Assembly (NCBI RefSeq): GCF_040812015.1
Contig: NZ_JBFNXJ010000008.1
Span: 124,001 to 188,000 of the forward strand
Direction: 5' to 3'
DNA length: 64,000 nucleotides
Source of the DNA: Chitinivorax sp. PXF-14
Lineage (GTDB): Bacteria; Pseudomonadota; Gammaproteobacteria; Burkholderiales; SCOH01
Part shown: one piece after another, positions 1 to 8,790 of the stretch
How positions within the stretch are numbered: the stretch's first letter is position 1
Layout of the letters: each line of letters begins with the position of its first letter
The notes under the pieces: model-generated
The model's input: the letters and a program-made list of their open reading frames with translations, nothing else
Database searches by the model: none
What the model was told of the DNA's origin: nothing
Position numbers and translations under genes: made by a program

Positions 1-1
1 C

Positions 2-607
2 GTGCCGCTCGACGGCGGCTGCACCCAATACTACGACAAGGTGCCGAGCAAGTTCGCCGACTACAGCGAGGCCAACTTCAAGGAAGGTGGCTTCCGCGTC
101 GTGCCCAATGCCGTGGCGCGCCGCGGCAGCTTCATCGGCAAGAACGTGGTGCTGATGCCGTCCTATGTCAACATTGGCGCCTTCGTCGATGAAGGCACCA
201 TGGTCGACACCTGGGCTACCGTCGGTTCCTGCGCACAGATCGGCAAGAACGTCCATCTGTCCGGCGGTGTCGGCATCGGCGGCGTGCTCGAGCCGCTGCA
301 GGCCAACCCCACCATCATCGAGGACAACTGCTTCATCGGTGCGCGCTCCGAGGTCGTCGAAGGCGTCATCGTCGAAGAAGGCTCGGTGATCTCGATGGGC
401 GTCTACATCGGCCAGTCGACCAAGATCTACGACCGCGAGACCGGTGAAGTGACTTACGGCCGCATCCCGGCGGGCTCGGTAGTCGTGTCGGGCAATCTGC
501 CCTCGGCCGACGGCAAGTACAGCCTCTATTGCGCCGTGATCGTGAAGAAGGTCGATGCCAAGACCCGCGGCAAGGTCGGCATCAACGAGCTGCTGCGCGG
601 CATCTGA
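2..607 (+). CDS. dapD: 2,3,4,5-tetrahydropyridine-2,6-dicarboxylate N-succinyltransferase (5'-truncated by window edge)
   Basis: This is the C-terminal 201 residues of DapD, which transfers succinyl from succinyl-CoA to tetrahydrodipicolinate in the lysine and meso-diaminopimelate pathway (cytoplasmic). The visible part contains hexapeptide-repeat sequence typical of the left-handed beta-helix, including the stretches [40 protein letters not shown] and [20 protein letters not shown]. It ends in [15 protein letters not shown], a characteristic DapD C-terminus. The family is about 270-275 aa, so roughly the first 70 residues lie left of the window and the first in-frame GTG is not the true start. 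A strong terminator follows directly, so it is probably the last gene of its transcript. Confidence 0.97.
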   Translation: MPLDGGCTQYYDKVPSKFADYSEANFKEGGFRVVPNAVARRGSFIGKNVVLMPSYVNIGAFVDEGTMVDTWATVGSCAQIGKNVHLSGGVGIGGVLEPLQANPTIIEDNCFIGARSEVVEGVIVEEGSVISMGVYIGQSTKIYDRETGEVTYGRIPAGSVVVSGNLPSADGKYSLYCAVIVKKVDAKTRGKVGINELLRGI

Positions 608-624
608 TGCGCTCTCAGCGATGA

Positions 625-650
625 AGAAGACCGCCGCGAGGCGGTCTTCT
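625..650 (+). terminator. Rho-independent terminator after dapD
   Basis: A perfect 11-bp stem (625-635 with 640-650) closes a GCGA tetraloop 18 nt after the dapD stop. The 3' tract is T-rich but short (CTTCTGCTTTCC). It separates dapD from nadA. Confidence 0.8.
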
Positions 651-793
651 GCTTTCCGGCCCGCAACCAACGGGCTGGATGCGGGTCTCAATCGATAGCG
701 ATGGCATGGCAATTCTGCTATCGTTGCGCGACTTTGCTGCGGTACAGCACGGGGATTCCGTGGCGGCAAAGGCGGTCAAAACTTAAAGCCTTA

Positions 794-813
794 CTTGCAG
801 GATGGACTGCAAG
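794..813 (+). promoter_or_regulatory. Small inverted repeat in the nadA leader
   Basis: CTTGCAG (794-800) and CTGCAAG (807-813) form a perfect 7-bp inverted repeat around a 6-nt loop. It ends 10 nt before the nadA Shine-Dalgarno AGGAGGA (824-830). It could be an operator or a leader hairpin. A second, weaker repeat (CGATAGC 693-699 with GCTATCG 717-723) lies further upstream. No regulator can be assigned. Confidence 0.35.
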
Positions 814-836
814 ACATTGATATAGGAGGATTTCCT

Positions 837-1757
837 ATGGCCAAGAAAGTGGTCACGCTCGCCCATTACTACACCACGCCCGAGATCCAGCAGATGGCGG
901 ACAAGGTGGGCGACAGTCTCGAACTCTCCCTCTTCGCCCGCGACGCCGAGGCCGACATCATCGTCTTCGCCGGTGTGCGCTTCATGGCGGAGACTGCGAA
1001 AATCCTGAATCCGCAAGCGACGGTCATCCTGCCTGACCGTGGCTCGACCTGTTCCCTGGTGGAGCAGACCGACGTCGCCCAGCTCAAGGCCTGGCGTGAG
1101 TCCCACCCCGATCACGTACACGTGTCGTACATCAACTCGAGCGCCGAGCACAAGGCGCTGTCGGACTGGATCGTCACCAGCCGCAACGTCGACGACATCA
1201 TCGCCAGCCTCTACGCCGACGGCAAGAAGGTGATCTTCAGCCCTGACCGCAATATGGGCGCCTATCTGAACTTCCAGTACGGCTACGACATGCCGTTGTG
1301 GTCGGCAGTCTGCGAGGTGCACGACAAGTTCAACGAGGACGCGCTCAACGCGGGCTTCGCCGAGGCCGGCGACAAGATGCATTACCTGATCGCCCACCCC
1401 GAGAGCCCGTTGCCGGTGCTCAAGCGCGCCGACTATGTCGGCTCAACCAGCGGCATGTTGAACTGGGTGAAGCAATACGACCGCGAAGCCGACGGCGTGA
1501 TCTTCGTCGCGACCGAAGACGGCATCCTGTACAACATGAAGCAGGCGCGGCCGGATCTCGACATCCGCCAGGCACCGATCTACGCGGGTTGCCAGTGCAA
1601 TTCCTGCCCCTACATGAAGCTCAACACCATCGAGGCGGTCAAACGCGCGCAACAAGGCGAGGGTATAAGGATCGATTACCTCAGCGAGGCGCAGATGGAT
1701 GCGGCAAGATTGCCGATCGAGCGCATGCTGGAATTCTCACAGCGCTACTACGCCTGA
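837..1757 (+). CDS. nadA: Quinolinate synthase
   Basis: NadA condenses iminoaspartate with dihydroxyacetone phosphate to quinolinate in de novo NAD synthesis, using a [4Fe-4S] cluster. The 306-aa product is of the short NadA type. The expected cluster cysteines are visible: C72 (STCSL), C159 (SAVCEVH) and one of C252/C254/C257 (GCQCNSCPYM, followed by KLNTIEAV). The substrate-loop sequences AHYYTTPEIQ and GDSLELS near the N-terminus and the GSTSGM motif near 202-207 also fit. The ATG at 837 was chosen over an upstream in-frame ATG at 795 because AGGAGGA lies 6 nt before it and known short NadA proteins start just before the AHYY/AHNY motif. The gene is monocistronic with a terminator after it. 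nadM-Nudix next door belongs to the same pathway. Confidence 0.96.
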   Translation: MAKKVVTLAHYYTTPEIQQMADKVGDSLELSLFARDAEADIIVFAGVRFMAETAKILNPQATVILPDRGSTCSLVEQTDVAQLKAWRESHPDHVHVSYINSSAEHKALSDWIVTSRNVDDIIASLYADGKKVIFSPDRNMGAYLNFQYGYDMPLWSAVCEVHDKFNEDALNAGFAEAGDKMHYLIAHPESPLPVLKRADYVGSTSGMLNWVKQYDREADGVIFVATEDGILYNMKQARPDLDIRQAPIYAGCQCNSCPYMKLNTIEAVKRAQQGEGIRIDYLSEAQMDAARLPIERMLEFSQRYYA

Positions 1758-1764
1758 TCAGACC

Positions 1765-1790
1765 AAGGCGGCCCGATGGCCGCCTTTGTT
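1765..1790 (+). terminator. Rho-independent terminator after nadA
   Basis: A perfect 9-bp stem (AAGGCGGCC 1765-1773, GGCCGCCTT 1778-1786) with a 4-nt loop is followed by TGTTTTC. It starts 7 nt after the nadA stop. Confidence 0.85.
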
Positions 1791-1970
1791 TTCATGCATA
1801 TTTAAAAACCTGTTCCCGATCTGTTGCGAGCAGGGCTAGCGGCAAGCCGCCAGGCGGCGGGTCAGGCCTTCATCTACTGACGTACAGGAAGGCCTCGAGC
1901 CGCACGTGAACCCCGATCAGCCGTGTACCACGAGATCGCGCACCGGTTACAAGAAAGAAAAGCCACCACG

Positions 1971-3035
1971 ATGGCCAGCTACGACTACCTGATCTACATC
2001 GGCAGATTCCAGCCCTTTCACAAGGGCCATTTGCAGACCATACGCCACGCGCTGACGCAGACCGACAAGCTGATCGTGATCGTCGGCTCGGCCCGCGCGG
2101 CGCGCACCTTCGAGAACCCCTGGACGCTGCAGGAACGCGAGCAGATGATCCGCGCCTGCCTGGCGCCGGAAGACCAGAACCGCGTCTACGTGGTAGGCAT
2201 CTCCGATCGCATGTACAACGACCAGCAATGGGTCGGTGAGGTGCAGAGCGCGGTGGACAAGGTGATCGCGGTCGATACCGCCAACCTGTCGTCACGGCCC
2301 GCCGAGTACCGTATCGGCATGATCAGCGGCAACCGCAGCCAGGACAGCTATTACCTGGAGTTCTTTCCGCAGTGGCGCCAGCTCGAGGCGCCGGAAATCT
2401 CGGGCGTGGTTTCGGCCGACATCCGCCACCACTATTTCGACGCGCACCAGGCCTGCGAATACGCCTACGACGCGGAGAAGCTGCCCGAGCCGGTCGATCA
2501 GTACCTCGGTGATTTCAGGCACGGCGAAATCTACCAGAACCTCGCTACCGAATACGCCTTCGTGCAGGACTACAAGCGTGCCTGGGCGCGGGCGCCCTAC
2601 CCGCCTACCTTCGTCACCGTCGATGCGATGGTGGTGTATTCCGGCCATATCCTGCTGGTGCGCCGCCGCACCCAGCCCGGCAAGGGCCTGTGGGCGCTGC
2701 CCGGCGGCTTCGTCAACCAGAACGAGCGGGTGCGGGATGCGGCGATCCGCGAGCTGCGCGAGGAAACCAAGCTCAAGGTGCCGGCCCCCGTGCTGGCCGG
2801 CTCGGTGCGCGCCTCACGCGTGTTCGACCACCCCAAGCGCTCGCTGCGTGGCCGCACCATCACCCACGCCTTCCTGATCGAGCTGCCGCCGACGCAGGAG
2901 GGCCTGCCCAAGGTCAAGGGCTCGGACGATGCCGACAAGGCCAAGTGGGTGCCGCTGTTCGAGTTCAGCCGCATGGAAGAGCAGCTGTTCGACGACCACT
3001 TCTACATCGTGAACTGGTTCCTGGGCCAGATATGA
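1971..3035 (+). CDS. Bifunctional nicotinamide-nucleotide adenylyltransferase / Nudix hydrolase (NadM-Nudix fusion)
   Basis: The 354-aa protein has two domains. Residues 1 to about 190 are a NadM-type nucleotidyltransferase with the GRFQPFHKGHL motif (nucleotide-binding HxGH) and an ISGNRSQDS-like motif near residue 120, so it should adenylylate NMN to NAD. Residues about 205-354 are a Nudix domain that begins PPTFVTVDAMVVYSGHILLV and contains the box GFVNQNE-x7-RELREETKL. The usual Gly of the Nudix box (EExG) is Lys here. Such fusions are known from cyanobacteria and some proteobacteria, where the Nudix part acts on ADP-ribose. The start at 1971 (MASYDYLIYIGRF) places the nucleotidyltransferase motif at the usual distance from the N-terminus; an upstream in-frame ATG at 1923 would add 16 unlikely residues. 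It is close to nadA and just upstream of the transporter gene. Confidence 0.92.
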   Translation: MASYDYLIYIGRFQPFHKGHLQTIRHALTQTDKLIVIVGSARAARTFENPWTLQEREQMIRACLAPEDQNRVYVVGISDRMYNDQQWVGEVQSAVDKVIAVDTANLSSRPAEYRIGMISGNRSQDSYYLEFFPQWRQLEAPEISGVVSADIRHHYFDAHQACEYAYDAEKLPEPVDQYLGDFRHGEIYQNLATEYAFVQDYKRAWARAPYPPTFVTVDAMVVYSGHILLVRRRTQPGKGLWALPGGFVNQNERVRDAAIRELREETKLKVPAPVLAGSVRASRVFDHPKRSLRGRTITHAFLIELPPTQEGLPKVKGSDDADKAKWVPLFEFSRMEEQLFDDHFYIVNWFLGQI

Positions 3036-3041
3036 GCCTGC

Positions 3042-3941
3042 ATGCCGCATAACGCACCGCTATCCGGCAAGGGCGTGGCGCTGTCGGTGCTGGCGTCGGT
3101 GCTATTCGCGCTGCTGTCGGGCTATACCACGCTGTTGAAGCCGCTCGACGGCCTGGCGATCTACGCCTGGCGCGTGCTGTGGACCTTCCCAGGCATATTG
3201 CTGCTGATCGCGCTGAGCGGGCGGTGGTCCCGGCTCAGGGCCGACCTGGCACGCCTGTGCAGCGAGCCGCTGCTGTGGCTGGTGCTGCCGGCGCTGGCCG
3301 CAATGCTCGGGCTACAGTTGTGGCTGTTCATGTGGGCGCCGCTGCACGGGCAGGCCATGCCCGTCGCCATGGGTTATTTCCTGCTGCCGCTCGCGATGGT
3401 GCTGGTCGGCCGCCTGCTGTATCACGAACGGTTGCAGTGGCTGCAATGGCTCGCGGTCGGCTGCGCGCTGCTCGGGGTGGCGCACGAGCTGTGGCTGACG
3501 CGCGCCTTTGCCTGGAGCAGCCTGGTGGTGGTGGCGGGTTATCCGCCCTATTTCGTGCTGCGCCGCTGGTCCCGTCTCGATGCGATCACCGGCTTTGCGC
3601 TGGAGATGGCGCTGATGTGCCCGGCCGCCCTCCTCATCCTGCTGAGCCTGGGCCATGCCGGTTGGGGCGTGATCTTGCAGCCGGTGTTCTGGCTGCTGCT
3701 ACCGGGCTTAGGCATCATCAGCACCGTCGCCCTGGTGTGTTACCTGAGTGCCAGCAAGCTGCTGCCGCTTGGCCTGCTGGGTGTGTTGGGCTATGTCGAG
3801 CCGGTGCTACTGTTCCTGCTGGCCGTGCTCATGCTCGGCGAGCCGCTCACTACCGACCGGCTGCTGACCTATGTGCCGATCTGGATTGCCGTGCTGCTGG
3901 CCGGCATCGACAGTGCGTGGCGGCTGCGCCGTGGCCGTTGA
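3042..3941 (+). CDS. rarD: RarD-type EamA/DMT-family transporter
   Basis: A 299-aa integral membrane protein with about ten hydrophobic segments in the two five-helix EamA repeats of drug/metabolite transporters. Sequences such as GYTTLLKPLDGLAIYAWR at the N-terminus, LWLFMWAPLHGQAMPVAMGY in the middle and the C-terminal GVLGYVEPVLLFLLAVLMLGE match the RarD ('chloramphenicol-sensitive protein') branch, whose physiological substrate is unknown. It begins 6 nt after the nadM-Nudix stop and is probably co-transcribed. It converges with a small membrane-protein gene on the other strand. RarD is a family name, not proof of function. Confidence 0.85.
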   Translation: MPHNAPLSGKGVALSVLASVLFALLSGYTTLLKPLDGLAIYAWRVLWTFPGILLLIALSGRWSRLRADLARLCSEPLLWLVLPALAAMLGLQLWLFMWAPLHGQAMPVAMGYFLLPLAMVLVGRLLYHERLQWLQWLAVGCALLGVAHELWLTRAFAWSSLVVVAGYPPYFVLRRWSRLDAITGFALEMALMCPAALLILLSLGHAGWGVILQPVFWLLLPGLGIISTVALVCYLSASKLLPLGLLGVLGYVEPVLLFLLAVLMLGEPLTTDRLLTYVPIWIAVLLAGIDSAWRLRRGR

Positions 3942-3947
3942 TAGGCA

Positions 3948-4331
3948 TCACTCGACGACTTTCACCGCGGTCACGAAATAGCTGGTCTCGCCAAAACACT
4001 GGCTGGGGACGCCGACATGCTGCTGGTAGGTCAGCGCCACGCGCTTGCCGACCACCGCATTGATCTGATCTGCCACCGCGTCGTCACGGATGGTGAAATA
4101 GAACTTCTCGGGCATGCTGCCCGGCATCGCCACCATCGACAGCTCGCCTTCCCAGGTCTTGCATAGCCACCCTTTCCTGGACAGCTTCTGCACCCAGCCG
4201 GCGCGCTCGCCCTCGGAATAGCTCCAGTTGAGCACCGTCCACAGGTATAGCGCCGCCAGCGCCAGCACCGCCAGCAATGCGCCGATCAGCCCCTTCCAGA
4301 GCGCGGACGATCGTTGTTTGTCCATCTGCAT
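3948..4331 (-). CDS. Small membrane-anchored protein of unknown function
   Basis: A 127-aa protein with a short basic N-terminus (MQMDKQRSSALWK), one transmembrane helix (about residues 12-34) and a soluble C-terminal domain likely outside the membrane. The latter contains WSYSEGERAGWVQKLSRKGW, LCKTWEGELSMVAMPG and a C-terminal QCFGETSYFVTAVKVVE; two cysteines could pair. Similar proteins occur in other proteobacteria and Bacteroidetes and are sometimes misnamed 6-phosphogluconate dehydrogenase; I see no dehydrogenase features. The start at 4331 is preceded by GGAG at good spacing; an ATG two codons later is the alternative. It stands alone between rarD (convergent) and the flagellin gene (divergent). 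Confidence 0.8.
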   Translation of the reverse strand: MQMDKQRSSALWKGLIGALLAVLALAALYLWTVLNWSYSEGERAGWVQKLSRKGWLCKTWEGELSMVAMPGSMPEKFYFTIRDDAVADQINAVVGKRVALTYQQHVGVPSQCFGETSYFVTAVKVVE

Positions 4332-4440
4332 AACCTACTCCGTCGATTCGAATCGGGCCGAATGTAGCATGAAAGGTGGCAAGTCCGCGTGCTTGCTACG
4401 CTGCAGACAGAGCGGGAACAAAAATCTGGCGGCACAGTGC

Positions 4441-4468
4441 TAAAGATTTCGCATGCCCGTGCCGATAG
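4441..4468 (+). promoter_or_regulatory. Sigma-28 (FliA)-type promoter for the flagellin gene
   Basis: TAAAGATT (4441-4448) and GCCGATAG (4461-4468) match the FliA consensus TAAAGTTT-N11-GCCGATAA in 7 of 8 positions each, with a spacer one base longer than the enteric consensus. The ATG lies 38 nt downstream. Class 3 flagellar genes, including flagellins, are normally transcribed from such promoters. Confidence 0.75.
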
Positions 4469-4506
4469 CGTAGACGTGGCGTCTCGCCACAACCCTTGTC
4501 ACGACC

Positions 4507-6189
4507 ATGCAAATCGCCACCAACCTGCAGAGCCTGTTCGCACAGCGCCAGCTCGAGACCGCCAGCTCCGGCAACAGCCGGGCGCTGCAGCGGCTTTCGT
4601 CCGGCCTGCGCGTCAACACGGCCCGCGATGACGCGGCCGGGCTTGCCATCAGCGAGCGTTTGCGGGCACAGATCAATGGTTCAAACCAGGCGTGGCGCAA
4701 CACCAACGACAGCGTCTCGTTGCTGCAGACGGCGGACGGTGCGCTGACCAAGGTCAACGACATCATGCAACGCCTGCGCGAGCTGTCGGTACAGGCCAAT
4801 AACGCAACCTTGCAAGCCAGCGACAGGCAGGCGTTGCAGGGTGAGGCCAACCAGCTGACGCAGGAAATCAGCCGTATCGCCTCAAGCAGCGAGTTCAACG
4901 GCCAGAGCGTGTTTTCGCAGGTCGATGCCAGCATCGGCGGCGACAAGAATCGGCGTGCGGTGCTCGATGGCCTCAAGCTCGGCTGGCTCGAAGAGGCCGA
5001 GCAGCGCGTACAAAAGTACTACGGCATCATCGCCGACGGCGCGCTGACCATGGATGTGAACCTGAATACCAGCGACGGCGTGGGCAACAAGCTGGCCAGC
5101 GTCAGCACCACGGCAGTAGGGGGCAACGGGCAGTGGCAGAACATCACGCTCAATATCGACATGGCGGACTTCACGCCACCGAACCTGCCCAACGGCGGCT
5201 CGGCGCCGATCTACAACGACCGCATCATCGCGCACGAGATGGTGCATGCGGAGATGTCGCGCTCGATGAATTTCAACGCACTGCCCAGCTGGTTCAAGGA
5301 AGGCAGCGCCGAGTTCATCCATGGCGCCGATGAGCGCTTGGCCGGCGACACGGCCGGCGGCACCGATGTCACGGCGATACTGGCGGCATTCAACGCCGAC
5401 GATGTCTCGGCCTCTGCCGGCTACTCGGGCGGCTATGCTGCCGTGCGCTACATGCACGAGAAGATCAAGGCGGCAGGCGGCGACGGCATCAAGGACATCA
5501 TGACCTACCTGGGCGCGAACCCGGCCGCCACGCTCGACCAGGCGCTTACCAACGCGAGCCATGGCGCCTTTGCCAACCTGGCAGGCTTCAGTACCTCGTT
5601 CAACACCAATGCGGCGGCGTTTGTCGGCGCGATGAACCTGAGCAATGCCGATACGGGCGCAGTCGGCGGTGCGGACGTCGACGGCGGCACCGTGCTGAGC
5701 GCCCAGGATATCCTGCTCGATCGCGGCGAACGCGCCGGCAACAATGTGCTCGACGGCTTCAAGCTGAACTTCCCGACCCAGGGCGGCGGCAGCACGATCA
5801 AGGAATTCCAGTTCCAGGTCGGCGCCAACGCGGATCAGACCATCACCGCCCGCATGCAGTCCTTCTCCGCGATCAGCCTCGGTATCGACGACATCGACCT
5901 GGTGCAGCTCCCCACCTTTGCGCTAGCCCATCTCGACGAGGCCATGGACTTCGTCAACCGGCAACGCGCCGATATCGGGGCGATGCTCAATCGCCTGCAG
6001 GCGACGTCGGATAACCTGAAAATCAGCGAGGAAAACACCTCTGCAGCCCGCTCGCGCATCGTCGATACCGACTATGCACAAGAAACGGCAACGCTGACGC
6101 GCGAGCAGATCCTGACGCAGGCTGCCACCGCCATGCTGGCTCAGGCGAATAGCCAGCCCAACCTGGCGCTGAGCCTACTGCGCAGCTGA
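4507..6189 (+). CDS. Flagellinolysin: flagellin with an embedded zinc metallopeptidase domain
   Basis: The 560-aa protein starts and ends as a flagellin: the N-terminal D0/D1 region (1 to about 140) begins MQIATNLQSLFAQRQL and contains the helix ending in SSGLRVNTARDDAAGLAISE, and the C-terminal D1/D0 region (about 460-560) ends ANSQPNLALSLLRS. The surface-exposed middle is replaced by a peptidase domain that begins near LKLGWLEEAEQRVQKYYG (about 158-175). It has the zinc motif HEMVH (243-247) and WFKEGSAEF (262-270). E265 aligns with the third zinc ligand of M9 clostridial collagenases (WFQEG), and E244 would be the catalytic base. This is the architecture of flagellinolysins, which form proteolytic filaments in other bacteria. 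It is a single gene with a FliA promoter and no neighbouring flagellar genes. The start is fixed by flagellin alignment; the Shine-Dalgarno is poor. Confidence 0.92.
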   Translation: MQIATNLQSLFAQRQLETASSGNSRALQRLSSGLRVNTARDDAAGLAISERLRAQINGSNQAWRNTNDSVSLLQTADGALTKVNDIMQRLRELSVQANNATLQASDRQALQGEANQLTQEISRIASSSEFNGQSVFSQVDASIGGDKNRRAVLDGLKLGWLEEAEQRVQKYYGIIADGALTMDVNLNTSDGVGNKLASVSTTAVGGNGQWQNITLNIDMADFTPPNLPNGGSAPIYNDRIIAHEMVHAEMSRSMNFNALPSWFKEGSAEFIHGADERLAGDTAGGTDVTAILAAFNADDVSASAGYSGGYAAVRYMHEKIKAAGGDGIKDIMTYLGANPAATLDQALTNASHGAFANLAGFSTSFNTNAAAFVGAMNLSNADTGAVGGADVDGGTVLSAQDILLDRGERAGNNVLDGFKLNFPTQGGGSTIKEFQFQVGANADQTITARMQSFSAISLGIDDIDLVQLPTFALAHLDEAMDFVNRQRADIGAMLNRLQATSDNLKISEENTSAARSRIVDTDYAQETATLTREQILTQAATAMLAQANSQPNLALSLLRS

Positions 6190-6266
6190 TCCCCGCATTA
6201 TCAGCCGTGCGGCGGACTATCGCTGGCATCCGCAGCGTCGGCGATTGTACCCGGCGGGTGGGCAAC

Positions 6267-6297
6267 AAAAAAGCCGCTACACTGCAGCGGCTTTTTT
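6267..6297. terminator. Bidirectional Rho-independent terminator between flagellinolysin and aspS
   Basis: AAAAAAGCCGCT (6267-6278) pairs with AGCGGCTTTTTT (6286-6297) around a 7-nt loop. T-runs flank the stem on both strands, so it can end both convergent transcripts. Confidence 0.9.
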
Positions 6298-6312
6298 TTT
6301 GAGCTACGACGC

Positions 6313-8121
6313 TCAGGCTTTCGGTGCCTCGTCGGTCGTCTGTGCCTTCTGGCGCAGGCGGATGCCGACTTCGCGCAACTGCTTCTCGTCGACTTCGTTC
6401 GGTGCGTTGGTCAGCAGACACTGCGCACGCTGGGTCTTCGGGAAGGCGATCACGTCACGGATCGACTCGGCGCCGGTCATCAGCGTGACCAAGCGATCGA
6501 GACCGAAGGCCAGACCACCGTGCGGGGGCGCGCCGTACTTGAGGTTGTCGAGCAGGAAGCCGAACTTGTTCTGCGCTTCATCCGGGCCAATGTTCAATGC
6601 ATCGAACACCTTGCTCTGGATCTCGGCACGGTGGATACGTACCGAACCACCGCCGATTTCCCAGCCGTTCAGCACCATGTCGTAAGCACGGGCGCGGCAG
6701 GCGCCTGGGTTGCTGACCAGCATGTCTTCGTGACCCGGTTTCGGGCTGGTGAACGGGTGGTGGCAAGCGGTCCAGCGATTGTCTTCTTCGTCGTGCTCGA
6801 ACATCGGGAAGTCGATGACCCACAGCGGACGCCATTCCTTGACGAAATAGCCGCCGGCTTCGCCCTTCTCGTGGCCAACCTTCAGACGCAGCGCGCCGAT
6901 CGCTTCGTTGACCACTTTCAGCTTGTCGGCACCGAAGAAAATCAGGTCGCCGTTTTCTGCGCCAGTACGCTCCAGTACGGCCTTCAGTGCGGCTTCGGTC
7001 AGGTTCTTGACGATCGGCGATTGCAGGCCGGTTTCGTTCGGCTGCGTCTTGTCGTTGACCTTGATATAAGCCAGGCCCTTGGCGCCGTAGATAGCGACGA
7101 ACTGGGTGTAGGCATCGATCTCGGAACGCGACAGCGCCGCACCGCCCGGAATGCGCAGGCCGACCACGCGGCCACCTTCCATATTGGCGGCACCGCTGAA
7201 TACCTTGAACGGCACGTCCTTCATCACATCGGTCAGTTCGGCGAACTTGAGCGAGACGCGCATATCGGGCTTGTCCGAGCCGTAGTAGAACATCGCGTCG
7301 TCGTAGGTCATGCGCGGGAACTTGCCCAGATCCACGCCGATCGCTTCCTTGAACACATGCACGGCCATCGATTCGGTGATGTCCATGATCTGTTCTTCGT
7401 TCAGGAACGAGGTCTCCAAGTCGATCTGGGTGAATTCCGGCTGGCGGTCGGCACGCAGGTCTTCGTCGCGGAAGCACTTGGTGATCTGGTAGTAGCGGTC
7501 GAAACCGGCCACCATCAACAGCTGCTTGAACAGCTGCGGCGATTGCGGCAGTGCGAAGAACTGGCCCGGATGCACGCGCGACGGCACCAGGTAGTCACGC
7601 GCGCCTTCCGGCGTCGAGCGGGTCAGCATCGGCGTTTCGATGTCGATGAAGCCGGCCGAGTCGAGGTAGTTGCGCACCAGCAGCGCGACCTTGTAGCGCA
7701 GGCGCAGGTTCTTCTGCATGTCCGGGCGGCGCAGGTCGAGCACGCGGTGCAACAGGCGGGTGTTCTCGGTCAGGTTTTCGTCGTCGATCATGAACGGCGG
7801 CGTCACCGACGGGTTCAGAATCTCGATTTCCTTGGCCAGCACTTCGATCTGGCCGGAAATCAGGTTGGCGTTGGTCGTGCCTTCCGGGCGATTGCGTACG
7901 CGGCCGACGATCTGCACCACGAATTCGTTACGCAGCTTGTCCGCAGTTTCGAATGCGGCCTTGGTATCGGGATCCACGACAACCTGAACCAGGCCTTCGC
8001 GGTCGCGCAGGTCGATGAAGATCACGCCGCCATGGTCACGGCGACGGTGCACCCAGCCTTGCAGGGTAACGGTTTGATCGAGGTATTGGGTATCGATCAG
8101 GCCACAGTAGTTGGTACGCAT
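6313..8121 (-). CDS. aspS: Aspartate--tRNA ligase
   Basis: The 602-aa product is a bacterial-type class II aspartyl-tRNA synthetase. The N-terminal OB-fold anticodon domain ([20 protein letters not shown], about 22-41), the class II motif 2 ([20 protein letters not shown]) and motif 3 ([15 protein letters not shown]) are all present, as is the bacterial GAD insertion between about 290 and 420. Length is close to the E. coli enzyme (590 aa). Whether it is discriminating or also charges tRNA-Asn cannot be judged here. It is the last gene of the fmdB-DUF502-aspS group, 44 nt after the DUF502 stop. Confidence 0.98.
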   Translation of the reverse strand: MRTNYCGLIDTQYLDQTVTLQGWVHRRRDHGGVIFIDLRDREGLVQVVVDPDTKAAFETADKLRNEFVVQIVGRVRNRPEGTTNANLISGQIEVLAKEIEILNPSVTPPFMIDDENLTENTRLLHRVLDLRRPDMQKNLRLRYKVALLVRNYLDSAGFIDIETPMLTRSTPEGARDYLVPSRVHPGQFFALPQSPQLFKQLLMVAGFDRYYQITKCFRDEDLRADRQPEFTQIDLETSFLNEEQIMDITESMAVHVFKEAIGVDLGKFPRMTYDDAMFYYGSDKPDMRVSLKFAELTDVMKDVPFKVFSGAANMEGGRVVGLRIPGGAALSRSEIDAYTQFVAIYGAKGLAYIKVNDKTQPNETGLQSPIVKNLTEAALKAVLERTGAENGDLIFFGADKLKVVNEAIGALRLKVGHEKGEAGGYFVKEWRPLWVIDFPMFEHDEEDNRWTACHHPFTSPKPGHEDMLVSNPGACRARAYDMVLNGWEIGGGSVRIHRAEIQSKVFDALNIGPDEAQNKFGFLLDNLKYGAPPHGGLAFGLDRLVTLMTGAESIRDVIAFPKTQRAQCLLTNAPNEVDEKQLREVGIRLRQKAQTTDEAPKA

Positions 8122-8165
8122 AGTCTTGAATCGCAGTCAGAATGGAAAATGGAACAACACCCGGA

Positions 8166-8783
8166 TCAGTTGGGGTTGTGGTTATTATGATGATTCGCAC
8201 CGGGTGCGACGACACCCATGGAGATGATGTACTTGAGCGCCTCGTCGACACTCATGTCGAGCTCGACGACGTCTTTCTTCGGCATCATCAGGAAGAAGCC
8301 CGAGGTCGGGTTCGGCGTGGTCGGAATATAGACGCTGACGAACTCTTCCTTCAGCACGCTGGCCACCTCGCCGCTCGGCGTGCCGGTCATGAAGGCGATG
8401 GTCCACGAGCCCTGGCGCGGGTATTGCACCAGCAAGGCCTTGCGGAACGCCTCGCCGCTCGATGAGAACAGGGTGTCCGATACCTGCTTGACGCTGTAGT
8501 AGATCGACTTGACCACCGGAATGCGTCCAAGCAGCGCCTCCCAGAAGGCAATCAGGCGTTGGCCGATGATGTTGGCGGTTAACAGGCCCGTCGTGAACAC
8601 GATCAGCACGGTCAGAATCGCGCCGAGGCCCGGAATATCGAAACCGAACATCGATTTCGGGCGATAGGCCGATGGCAGCAGCAGCAGGCTCTGGTCCATG
8701 GTGCTGATCAAGGCGTTGAGCACCCACAGCGTGATGCCCAGCGGCACCCAGATCAGCAGGCCGGTAATGAAGTATCGTTTCAT
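8166..8783 (-). CDS. DUF502 family membrane protein
   Basis: A 205-aa protein with two transmembrane helices (about 6-26 and 55-77) separated by a short loop, followed by a soluble region with LLGRIPVVKSIYYSVKQVSDTL and FVSVYIPTTPNPTSGFFLMM, all typical of DUF502 proteins. The biochemical role is unknown. The His/Asn-rich tail (HHNNHNPN) is not part of the conserved domain. It sits 7 nt after fmdB and before aspS, a gene order shared by many Betaproteobacteria, so the three are likely one operon. Confidence 0.93.
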   Translation of the reverse strand: MKRYFITGLLIWVPLGITLWVLNALISTMDQSLLLLPSAYRPKSMFGFDIPGLGAILTVLIVFTTGLLTANIIGQRLIAFWEALLGRIPVVKSIYYSVKQVSDTLFSSSGEAFRKALLVQYPRQGSWTIAFMTGTPSGEVASVLKEEFVSVYIPTTPNPTSGFFLMMPKKDVVELDMSVDEALKYIISMGVVAPGANHHNNHNPN

Positions 8784-8790
8784 TCAGCGC

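Noticed and set aside
6520-8190. A 556-codon open frame opposite aspS
   Set aside because: aspS is certain on the other strand; the frame is a GC-rich shadow.
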